This document shows positions 20,775-29,324 of a stretch of 35,339 nucleotides of DNA, piece by piece. This DNA comes from Alphaproteobacteria bacterium (GTDB lineage Bacteria > Pseudomonadota > Alphaproteobacteria > RS24). Each line of letters opens with the position of its first letter. Position 1 is the stretch's first letter. The stretch spans positions 1 through 35,339 of the forward strand of contig JAKMCZ010000201.1 in assembly GCA_022428185.1 (NCBI GenBank), read 5' to 3'. The notes beneath the pieces are model-generated. The model searched no databases, was not told the origin of the DNA, and saw nothing but the letters and a program-made list of their open reading frames with translations. The translations under genes were made by a program, and so were the position numbers.

Positions 20775-22416
20775 TCAAACGCCCGAGACTGTCGGGCGTA
20801 TTCGGCCTGTCGGGCGTAATAGCGTTAAAACCGTCATCGCCAACCGCCTCAATACCGGCATCAAAGCTGTCTTCATCGACCTCAAGCGCGCGGTCAGGGT
20901 TCGAGCGGCGCAAGGCCTCAGCCAATGTGATGGCCGCATTGATGCGTCGGTCGTGTTCGACAAAACTGGCCGGTGGGCGGCTGATTTGGCGCGATTGATT
21001 GCGTGTGACTTCTTGCACGGTCAAGCCGCGCTCGTTCAGCCCGCCTGGTTTCAGGCGGAATATGCCGTCAATGCCGCTAAACCCGTTCGGGTCCATCAGC
21101 AGCTCAACGCGAAACGGCGCTTCGGTCGAAAATTGCGACAGACGCGCGGCCAGAGCGACGGCATCATAGGCCATGCTGGCAAGGCGCGGCGGGGCAGCGT
21201 CATAAAGGTCTTGATAGCGCGCGGCAAAGCCGCCCCAATTATCGCTCGGCGCGGCGGCATACCAGCCACCATGCAGAGGCGGCTCTTGGCTGAGACTGGG
21301 GTCGTCCCATAATCCGGTGCCGATAAATTTTACCCGTCGCGGGTCAATGTCGAAATAGGGCAGCAGTGGTGCGAGATTGCGCAACGCCAATCCGCCTTCG
21401 GGCATAAACACCGCATCATAAGGAATGTCGCCCAAGGTCTCGACCAAATCCAATGCCTCATAAGCCGACACCAATTCGGGCGCGTCATCGCCCAGCAATT
21501 TGAACACCTCTTCGGGCGTGGTCGGCGGCGCAATGGTCAAGCCGGTTTCCGCGTCGATGCGGGTTGGTATCAGCGCCAGCGCCTCTTCGGTCACGCGTTG
21601 CATTTCCGCCATATGAGCCGCTTTTCGGTCGTCAAAACGGGCCAAGCGGCGCACCGGATCAAACATGCCTTTGGCGTCGGGCGGGTAGGTCTCGCTTTCA
21701 ACCACCGTGCCGCCAAAGCGGTCAACGGCATTTTCAAAGCTCTCGGCAATGCGCGCGCCAAATACGCCCTCAGGCACCAGCGCGCCGAAGCGGGTCAGAC
21801 CTTGCGCAATCGCTTCCGAGACGATGCGGTCGATATTTTGCTCGGGCAAAAAGCCGAGCAGCCAAAGCCCGTCATTCGCCGTGCTGGCATCATTGGAAAA
21901 GGCAAAACCGGGCACATCGCGCCCGGCCAAAACCGGCTGAATGGCGGTCACGGACGCGCCGAATAGCGGCCCGACAATAATATCTGCGCCGGCCGCAATC
22001 GCCGCTTTGGCGGCTTCCTCTGCGCCTTTTTGCGTGCCCTTTGTGTCATGCAAAGAAATAATGAGTTTGTCGGTTTCAGCATCAAACAAAGCCATTTGCG
22101 CGCCATTATATAAATGACCTGCGAGGCTGCGAATGGTGTCGCGGCTATCGCCGAGCGGCAAAAGCAAACCGACAATGCGCGCTTTGGTATCGCGCGGTGG
22201 CGGCGCGGGATAAAGGCTTTTGTCAATCGGCAGCAGGCTGACCGGTGCCGCCGGTTGGCTGATTTGATTGGCCGCGATGTCAGAGCCATTGCGGATCGAG
22301 GCATCGGGCGTTGTGCCGCCGCCGCAAGCAGCCAGCATCAGTGCCGATAACAGTATCGGCAGCCGCACTAAATTTTTTGGTGCAAAAATAACTGCGCGGT
22401 TTTTTGCCTGTTTCAT
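20752..22416 (-). CDS. Penicillin-binding protein activator (LppC/LpoA-like lipoprotein, periplasmic-binding fold)
   Basis: Signal peptide with lipobox LMLAACGGG; VGLLLPLGDSRDTIRSLAGHLYNGAQMALFD; AAIAAGADIIVGPLFGASVTAIQPVL. Overlaps the convergent hemW 3' end by 23 bp. Confidence 0.85.
   Translation of the reverse strand: MKQAKNRAVIFAPKNLVRLPILLSALMLAACGGGTTPDASIRNGSDIAANQISQPAAPVSLLPIDKSLYPAPPPRDTKARIVGLLLPLGDSRDTIRSLAGHLYNGAQMALFDAETDKLIISLHDTKGTQKGAEEAAKAAIAAGADIIVGPLFGASVTAIQPVLAGRDVPGFAFSNDASTANDGLWLLGFLPEQNIDRIVSEAIAQGLTRFGALVPEGVFGARIAESFENAVDRFGGTVVESETYPPDAKGMFDPVRRLARFDDRKAAHMAEMQRVTEEALALIPTRIDAETGLTIAPPTTPEEVFKLLGDDAPELVSAYEALDLVETLGDIPYDAVFMPEGGLALRNLAPLLPYFDIDPRRVKFIGTGLWDDPSLSQEPPLHGGWYAAAPSDNWGGFAARYQDLYDAAPPRLASMAYDAVALAARLSQFSTEAPFRVELLMDPNGFSGIDGIFRLKPGGLNERGLTVQEVTRNQSRQISRPPASFVEHDRRINAAITLAEALRRSNPDRALEVDEDSFDAGIEAVGDDGFNAITPDRPNTPDSLGRLITPINAR
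20755..20817. repeat. Four-copy TCGGGCGT/ACGCCCGA cluster with overlapping hairpins at the hemW/lpoA convergent 3' ends
   Basis: TCGGGCGT at 20755-20762, ACGCCCGA at 20779-20786, TCGGGCGT at 20792-20799 and 20810-20817. 10-bp stem 20755-20764/20777-20786 (12-nt loop) or 8-bp stem 20779-20786/20792-20799 (5-nt loop). Confidence 0.8.
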
Positions 22417-22626
22417 TCAGCTTCCTCTAGCTTAAAACACCTCAAAAGAGCCCGTAAATGGCACCAAGAACGCAGAGCCTATCGAGCGCGACGGATTAAG
22501 TAAATGCCCATTACGCCATCCTGTTTGGCATAGGAATATGGCGGCTTTCGGGCAGACTTACAGCACATATATCGAGAAAATACAGAAGAAAAAGACAGAA
22601 AGAAAAGAGCGCGCTAAGATGGGATA

Positions 22627-23565
22627 ATGAGCGCGCCGCAAAATAAATCTAAAAATCAGTCCCCCCTCGCCGGCGGGCTTTACATTGTCGCTACGCCCTT
22701 GGGTCATGTGCGGGACATAACGTTGCGCGCCCTCGATGTGCTGGGCGCGGTCGATATGATCTATTGCGAGGATACGCGCCATGCCAGCAAATTACTGGCG
22801 CATCACGCTATTCAGACTCAAAAAGCGGCCTATCACGAACATAATGGTGAAAAAATGCGCCCTAAGATTTTGGCGCAATTGGCTGAGGGGCAATCGCTGG
22901 CCTTGATATCCGATGCCGGAACACCGCTGATTTCCGACCCCGGCATGAAATTGGTGCGCGATGCCCGCGCCGCCGGTCATCATGTGGTTGCCGTGCCCGG
23001 CGCTTCAGCGCCGATTGCCGCTTTGTCGGTTGCCGGCCTGCCCAGCGACCGCTTTACCTTTGTCGGCTTTTTGCCGCCCAAAACTGCGGCGCGCCAAACC
23101 GCGCTTAACGATTTGCAAGCGGCGCGCAGCGGCACATTGGTTCTGTTTGAAACCGCCCGCCGCCTCCCCGCTCTGCTTGATGATATTGAGGCGGTTTATG
23201 GCGCATGCGAGTTATGCGTGGCGCGCGAATTGACCAAAACTTATGAAGAGGTCGAAACCGGCACGCCGGATAAAATAAGGGCGCATTTTTCAGCCGATAA
23301 TTTGCGCGGTGAAATCACCCTATTGATTGCCCCGCCTGCCGCAGGCGCACCTGATGGTGATGCCATTGATGCGATGCTGGCCGATGCGTTGGCAACCATG
23401 GGCCGCCGCGATGCGGTGCAGGCCGTGGCTGAGATGACCGGCCAACCGCGACGACGCATTTACGCACGCGCGCTCGACATCGACACGCCGAGAACAGGCG
23501 CGTCGACCCAACAACAAAAAGAAGCAGAAAATGCCGAAACCGAAAAACCCGACGCGGCGCGATAG
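22627..23565 (+). CDS. rsmI: 16S rRNA (cytidine(1402)-2'-O)-methyltransferase
   Basis: GGLYIVATPLGHVRDITLRALDVLGAVDMIYCEDTRHASKLL; ISDAGTPLISDPGMKLV; VPGASAPIAALSVAGLPSDRFTFVGFLP. Confidence 0.96.
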   Translation: MSAPQNKSKNQSPLAGGLYIVATPLGHVRDITLRALDVLGAVDMIYCEDTRHASKLLAHHAIQTQKAAYHEHNGEKMRPKILAQLAEGQSLALISDAGTPLISDPGMKLVRDARAAGHHVVAVPGASAPIAALSVAGLPSDRFTFVGFLPPKTAARQTALNDLQAARSGTLVLFETARRLPALLDDIEAVYGACELCVARELTKTYEEVETGTPDKIRAHFSADNLRGEITLLIAPPAAGAPDGDAIDAMLADALATMGRRDAVQAVAEMTGQPRRRIYARALDIDTPRTGASTQQQKEAENAETEKPDAAR

Positions 23566-23938
23566 CAAACCGCAAATTGCCAGAAAGCGCGCCCGAAGAA
23601 AGGGACAGCGCGCCGAATTTATTGCGGCGTGCTATTTGCGCTTCAAGGGCTATCGCATTGTGGCGCGCAATTTGCGCATGGCGGGCGGCGAGATTGATTT
23701 GGTGGCGCGGCGCGGACGGCTATTGGTTTTTGTTGAGGTCAAATTTCGCCCGCATATGAAACAAGCCGAAGCCGCGATTATGCCGCGACAGTGGCGGCGA
23801 ATTGAACAGGCGGCGGGGCAATTTGTTGGCACCCACCCCAAATTGCAGAACTGCCAATGGCGGTTTGATTTATTGGCATTGGCGCAGTGGCGCTGGCCGC
23901 GTCACAAGCCGGGTAGCTGGCGCGCCAACACGCCCTAA
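23531..23938 (+). CDS. YraN family protein (UPF0102)
   Basis: RRKGQRAEFIAACYLRFKGYRIVARNLRMAGGEIDLVARRGRLLVFVEVKFRP (GEIDLV...VFVEVK). Overlaps the rsmI 3' end by 35 bp. Confidence 0.9.
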   Translation: MPKPKNPTRRDSKPQIARKRARRKGQRAEFIAACYLRFKGYRIVARNLRMAGGEIDLVARRGRLLVFVEVKFRPHMKQAEAAIMPRQWRRIEQAAGQFVGTHPKLQNCQWRFDLLALAQWRWPRHKPGSWRANTP

Positions 23939-24010
23939 GCGCCCCGCCTTCTGCTTTCTGCTTGAGTGAGGCGGCGATTTCGCGGAAACTGGCGCAAGCG
24001 AGGAAAAATC

Positions 24011-24952
24011 ATGCCGTTGAAAATTGCCGTTCAGATGGACCCGATTGCCGATATTGATATTGTCGGTGACACGACATTCGCATTGGCGCTGGAGGCGCAG
24101 GCGCGCGGCCATGTGCTTTATTATTACACGCCCGATGCGCTTTCCATGTTGGACGGCGTGGTCAGCGCGCGTTTGCAGCCGCTCAATGTTGCCGATAAGG
24201 CGGGCGCACATTTCAAGCTCGGCGCGGCCGAGCTGACCGATTTGCGTGACCTTGATGTGGTGCTGATGCGCCAAGACCCGCCTTTCGACATGAATTATAT
24301 TTCGGCCACACATTTTCTTGAGCGCATCCACCCCGACACATTAGTGGTCAATGATCCGAGAGCGGTGCGCAATGCACCTGAAAAAATCTTCCCGGTGCAA
24401 TTTGACGGCTTGCTGCCGCCGACCCTGATGACGCGAGACCGCGTCGCGCTCACCGATTTTCGCGCCGCGCATGGTGATATTATTTTAAAGCCGGTATTCG
24501 GCAATGGCGGGGCGGGTGTGTTTCGGGTGCGCCGCGATGATGAAAATTTCGGCTCGCTGGTCGATATGTTTATGGAAGGGCGCGAGCCGATTATCGCGCA
24601 AGCCTATCTGCCCGATGTACGTGGTGGCGATAAGCGCGTTATTTTGGTCGAGGGCGTGGCGGTGGCGGCGCTGAACCGCGTTCCGGCCGAAGGCGATGCG
24701 CGCGCCAATGTGCATGTCGGGGCAACGCCTGAAGCGATTGAGCTGGACGCGCGCGATTTGGAGATCGCTGAGAAAATCGGTCCGGTGCTGAAAGATATGG
24801 GCATTATTTTCGCCGGAATTGACGTGATAGGCGGCTATTTGACCGAGATAAACGTCACCTCGCCGACCTGTATTCGCGAGATAAAGGCATTTGGCGGGCC
24901 CGATATTGCGGTAATGATATGGGACGCGATTGAAGCGCGTCGCCAAAACTAG
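24011..24952 (+). CDS. gshB: Glutathione synthase
   Basis: [83 protein letters not shown] stop; ATG at 24011. Confidence 0.96.
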   Translation: MPLKIAVQMDPIADIDIVGDTTFALALEAQARGHVLYYYTPDALSMLDGVVSARLQPLNVADKAGAHFKLGAAELTDLRDLDVVLMRQDPPFDMNYISATHFLERIHPDTLVVNDPRAVRNAPEKIFPVQFDGLLPPTLMTRDRVALTDFRAAHGDIILKPVFGNGGAGVFRVRRDDENFGSLVDMFMEGREPIIAQAYLPDVRGGDKRVILVEGVAVAALNRVPAEGDARANVHVGATPEAIELDARDLEIAEKIGPVLKDMGIIFAGIDVIGGYLTEINVTSPTCIREIKAFGGPDIAVMIWDAIEARRQN

Positions 24953-25209
24953 CTTCGCTTTTTGTAAATATCCTGACGTTCCAGCGCATCACAGGCAATC
25001 ACGCGATATTGACCCGTGTCGTTATGTATGAGCTTGGCATGGGGTAAATCATTGAACTGTAAAAACGCGGCCACCGTCCATTGGCTTGAAAAATTGTCGC
25101 CATCAGAAGCGTCGCCCAAACCCATTGACTGGAAAATCGATTTCCTGCCGGGCAAGGTTTCGACAAACACATCGCCCAGTTCAACATTTATGCGCCGCCG
25201 ACCAAACAT
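24949..25209 (-). CDS. Small protein of unknown function (86 aa)
   Basis: [94 protein letters not shown] 5 nt before ATG; occupies an otherwise non-coding gap between gshB and yifB; TAG stop. Confidence 0.7.
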   Translation of the reverse strand: MFGRRRINVELGDVFVETLPGRKSIFQSMGLGDASDGDNFSSQWTVAAFLQFNDLPHAKLIHNDTGQYRVIACDALERQDIYKKRS

Positions 25210-25333
25210 GATTACTCCTCAAATACTTCCGCTAGAATAATCAAAGCGGTGACCCCAAATCAAGCCGCGCTTGCCGCCACGCCGGAATTTTCTTACACTG
25301 TTGCCGATCCATCAGAAAAATCAGAAAAAAACC

Positions 25334-26839
25334 ATGGTCGCCAATATAAAAACCATCGCCTTTCAGGGCGTTGAGGCCGTGTCGGTCGAAGTGCAGGTGC
25401 ATTTGGCACCGGGTCAAAACGCTTTTACCGTCGTTGGCCTGCCCGATAAGTCAGTGGCTGAAAGCCGTGAACGGGTGCGCGCCGCCCTGTCGGCGGTCGG
25501 GCTGGCGCTGCCTTATGATCGCATCACCATAAATCTGTCGCCCGCCGATTTACCTAAAGAGGGCAGTCATTATGATTTGCCGATTGCGCTGGGATTGTTG
25601 GTGGCGATGGGTGCTTTGCCACAAAGCGCGGTGGCCGATTATTTGGTCATGGGCGAGCTTGGCCTTGATGGGTCGCTTATCGGGGTGCCCGGCGCATTAC
25701 CGGCGGCGATGGCCGCTTTGGCGAAAAATTATGGCCTTATCTGTCCGGCTGATTGCGGCCCCGAGGCGGCCTGGTCGGGGCTGGCGGCACCCGACAAGCC
25801 GGGCATTGTCGCTGCCGCTCATTTGCTCGAGACGGTCAATCATTTACGCGGCCATCAATTATTGCCGCCACCGCAAACCCGCGCTGCGCCGAGCGCCGGA
25901 GACCTGCCCGATATGGCTGATATTCGTGGTCAAAAAGAGGTGCGACTGGCATTGGAAGTCGCGGCTATTGGCGGGCATAATTTATTGATGAGTGGGCCGC
26001 CGGGCGCGGGAAAGTCAATGCTGGCGGCGCGCTTGCCGGGTATTTTACCGCAACTAAATGCGGGCGAGAGACTTGAAATATCGGTCATTGAAAGCCTGTC
26101 GTCGAAACGCGGCGGTGTGCGGTTGGCTGATAGGCGGCCGTTCCGCTCGCCGCATCATTCGGCCTCTATGGCGGCGTTAATCGGTGGCGGTCGCCAAGCG
26201 CGCCCGGGCGAAATCTCATTGGCGCATTGTGGCGTTTTATTTCTCGATGAATTGCCGGAGTTTTCGCGCCAGACATTAGATGCGTTGCGCTAGCCGATTG
26301 AAACCGGACGGGTTGATGTGGCGCGGGCTGAAATGCATGTCAGCTATCATGCGCGCTTTCAATTGATTGCCGCGATGAACCCGTGTCGGTGCGGGCATGC
26401 CGATGATGCCAGCCTTGCATGTCATCGCCTGCCATTATGTCGGCAGGAATATTTGGCTAAATTATCCGGCCCCCTGCTCGACCGGTTTGACATTCGCATC
26501 AATGTGCCGCCGGTGCCGCTATCGCAAATGATTGATGATGAAAAAGGCGAAAACAGCGCCGCTGTGGCAGCCCGGGTCGAAGCCGCTCAAGCGCTGCAAT
26601 TGGCGCGGCAGGATTGTTTGAATGCGCGGCTTGACGGTGAACGCTTGCGCAAACTGGCAAACCCCAATAAGGCGGCGCGCAAATTACTCGATGCGGTAAT
26701 TGATGAGAGCGGGTTGACGGCGCGCGGCTTTAATCGGATTTTGCGGGTCGCTCGCAGTCTTGCCGATTTGGCAGCGCGCGATGCATTGAGCGAAGCCGAC
26801 ATTGCCACGGCTTTGGTTTGGCGTGACATGAGCGTTTGA
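25334..26839 (+). pseudogene. YifB/ComM-family Mg-chelatase-like AAA+ ATPase, interrupted by an in-frame TAG at 26291-26293
   Basis: N-part [52 protein letters not shown]...[19 protein letters not shown]...[20 protein letters not shown]; the same frame continues PIETGRVDVARAEMHVSYHARFQLIAAMNPCRCG...LSGPLLDRFDIRINVPPV. 1506 nt = 502 codons with one internal stop and no frameshift. Confidence 0.85.
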
Positions 26840-26880
26840 TAAAGCCGTCTGGAAGAGCGAAAGGGCAAGCAAGCCCCGCG

Positions 26881-29151
26881 CTAAATGGTTTCCAACCCGT
26901 AAGCGGCCAGTGCCGCCATGTTCAACACTTCGGTCGCCGTCGCGCCGATGCGCGCGATTTGCACCGGGTGTTCAAGGCCGATAAGAATTGGGCCGATAAG
27001 CGTCGCCTCACCAAGCTCTTCCAACATTTTGGTCGATATGGAAGCCGAGTGAATGGCCGGCATGACCAATACATTGGCCGGCTCGGTCAGGCGACAAAAC
27101 GGATAGCGTCGCATGGCGTCGCGATTGAGCGCCACATCAGCGGCCATTTCGCCTTCATATTCAAAATCGACATTGCGCCCATCGAGCAAGCGCACGGCTT
27201 CGCGCACATAGACGGAGCGGTCGCCTTCGGGGTGTCCGAAGGTCGAATAGGCGAGCATGGCGACGCGTGGCTCATGGCCTAAAGCGCGCGCTGTGGCGGC
27301 ACTTTGGCAGGCAATATCAGCCAGCTCTTCGCCGCTTGGCATATCGATGACATTGGTGTCAGCCACCATCACGGTGCGCCCGCCGCGCGCAACCAGCATG
27401 GAAACCCCCATCACGCGTTGTCCGGCGCGCGGGTCAATAACCTTTGACACTTCTTCGAGCGCGATTGAATAAGAGCGCGTCACGCCGGTCACCATGGCAT
27501 CGGCATCGCCTTGTGCCAAAGCACAAGCGCCGAAAATATTTCGGTCATTGGCGACCATGCGTTCGCAATCGCGCATTAAGCGGCCGCGCCGCTGCAGGCG
27601 TTGATATAAAAAGCGGCTATAATCCTCAAGTCGGTTTGAATTCCGCGTATCGCGAATTTCAATATCGTCGCGCCCGTCCAGCCCCAATGCTTTCATGTTG
27701 TCGCGCACAATTTGTTCAGTGCCGATTAAAATCGGCTCACCCAGCCCCAAATCCCTATAGGCAATGGCGGCGCGAATGACCTGCTCTTGTTCGCCCTCGG
27801 CAAAAATCATCCGCTTGGCGTTTTGGCGCGACTTATTCATGATGATTTGTATCGAGCTGGCGGTCGGGTCAAGGCGCGCTTTCAGGCGGTCTTGATAGGC
27901 TTGCATATCGACAATCGGCGCGCGCGCGACGCCGCTATCCATCGCGGCGCGTGCCACGGCAGGCGGTATTTCGCTAATCAGGCGCGGGTCAAACGGGACC
28001 GGAATAATATAGCGCGGGCCAAAACGTGGGCGCTCACCATCATAGGCGGCGGCCACTTCATCAGGCACATCTTCGCGCGCCAGCATCGCCAGCGCCTCAG
28101 CACAGGCAATCTTCATATCGTCATTAATCGTCGTCGCCCTTACATCGAGTGCGCCGCGAAAAATATATGGGAAACCCAAAACATTATTGACCTGATTGGG
28201 ATAATCCGACCGACCGGTCGCCATGATTGCATCATCGCGAATGGCAGCGACCTGCTCGGGCGTGATTTCAGGGTCGGGATTAGCCATGGCGAAAATAATC
28301 GGATTGTCAGCCATTGAACGCACCATATCTTCGGTCACGGCTCCCTTGACCGACAGGCCTAAAAACACATCTGCGCCGTCCATTGCTTCGGCTAATGTGC
28401 GCGCTTTCGTGTCTGCTGCATGCGCCGATTTCCACTGGTTCATGCCCTCTTTACGGGTTTTGTAAATGACCCCTTTAGTGTCGCATAAAATCGCATTATT
28501 CGACTGCACGCCCATGGCCTTAATCAGTTCGAGGCAGGCTATGCCGGCCGCGCCCGCGCCATTGACGCAGACTTTAAGGTCTTTCATCTCGCGACCGGTC
28601 AGATGCAGCGCATTGATGAGACCGGCGGCGCAAATAATCGCCGTGCCGTGTTGGTCGTCGTGAAACACCGGAATGTCCATCAGCTCGCGCAGTTGGCTTT
28701 CAATGATGAAGCAATCGGGCGCTTTAATATCTTCCAGATTAATGCCGCCAAAGCTTGGACTAAGATGCTTTACCGCATCGATAATTTCTTGCGGGTCTTC
28801 GGTGTCAATCTCAAGGTCAATCGAGTCGACATCGGCAAAGCGTTTGAACAAAACCGCCTTGCCTTCCATCACCGGTTTGGACGCCAGCGCGCCTAAATTG
28901 CCTAATCCCAAAATTGCCGTGCCGTTGGAAATCACCGCAACCATATTGCCGCGCGCGGTCAAATCATAAGAGGCATCGGGATTTTCAGCGATGGCTTCAA
29001 CCGGGACCGCAACGCCCGGCGAATAGGCGAGCGACAGATCCCGCTGGGTCGCCATCGGTTTGGTGGGGCTGATTTCAAGCTTGCCCGGCTTGCCTCTTGA
29101 GTGAAACCGTAAGGCTTCCTCATCGGTGAAATTTTTATCCGTATCACTCAT
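26881..29151 (-). CDS. maeB: NADP-dependent malic enzyme with C-terminal phosphotransacetylase-like domain
   Basis: KLEISPTKPMATQRDLSLAYSPGVAVP; FHDDQHGTAIICAAGLINAL; C-terminal PTA-like domain (MIFAEGEQEQVIRAA...). Confidence 0.94.
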   Translation of the reverse strand: MSDTDKNFTDEEALRFHSRGKPGKLEISPTKPMATQRDLSLAYSPGVAVPVEAIAENPDASYDLTARGNMVAVISNGTAILGLGNLGALASKPVMEGKAVLFKRFADVDSIDLEIDTEDPQEIIDAVKHLSPSFGGINLEDIKAPDCFIIESQLRELMDIPVFHDDQHGTAIICAAGLINALHLTGREMKDLKVCVNGAGAAGIACLELIKAMGVQSNNAILCDTKGVIYKTRKEGMNQWKSAHAADTKARTLAEAMDGADVFLGLSVKGAVTEDMVRSMADNPIIFAMANPDPEITPEQVAAIRDDAIMATGRSDYPNQVNNVLGFPYIFRGALDVRATTINDDMKIACAEALAMLAREDVPDEVAAAYDGERPRFGPRYIIPVPFDPRLISEIPPAVARAAMDSGVARAPIVDMQAYQDRLKARLDPTASSIQIIMNKSRQNAKRMIFAEGEQEQVIRAAIAYRDLGLGEPILIGTEQIVRDNMKALGLDGRDDIEIRDTRNSNRLEDYSRFLYQRLQRRGRLMRDCERMVANDRNIFGACALAQGDADAMVTGVTRSYSIALEEVSKVIDPRAGQRVMGVSMLVARGGRTVMVADTNVIDMPSGEELADIACQSAATARALGHEPRVAMLAYSTFGHPEGDRSVYVREAVRLLDGRNVDFEYEGEMAADVALNRDAMRRYPFCRLTEPANVLVMPAIHSASISTKMLEELGEATLIGPILIGLEHPVQIARIGATATEVLNMAALAAYGLETI

Positions 29152-29324
29152 TATGCTTCTCTATGTTTAGGGCTTTTAGGCCTTTGGCGTGCCAAAAACA
29201 AGGCGGCAGGCTCAATAAAAGCCAAGAAAGGCAAACAAAAACAAAATAAATTCAACAGCTTTTTGGCCTTTTCGCCCGTTCAAAGCGTGTCGGCATGGCG
29301 GCGCTTTGCTAGAGTAACGGTCTC

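Noticed and set aside
26291-26293. Amber-codon reassignment or pyrrolysine-like recoding as explanation for the yifB TAG
   Set aside because: At least five other genes in the window (secB, pfkB, DUF2244, gshB, 86-aa ORF) end naturally at TAG; a lone nonsense mutation or sequencing error is simpler.
26862-26880. Small hairpin GGGC-aagcaa-GCCC between yifB and maeB as terminator
   Set aside because: Only a 4-bp stem and no T-tract on either strand.
27787-28317. 176-aa plus-strand ORF antisense to maeB
   Set aside because: Shadow of the malic enzyme gene; no independent evidence.
29286-29300. Alphaproteobacterial LexA box (GTTC-N7-GTTC) upstream of mutS
   Set aside because: gttcaaagcgtgtcg has only the first half-site; the second half does not match.
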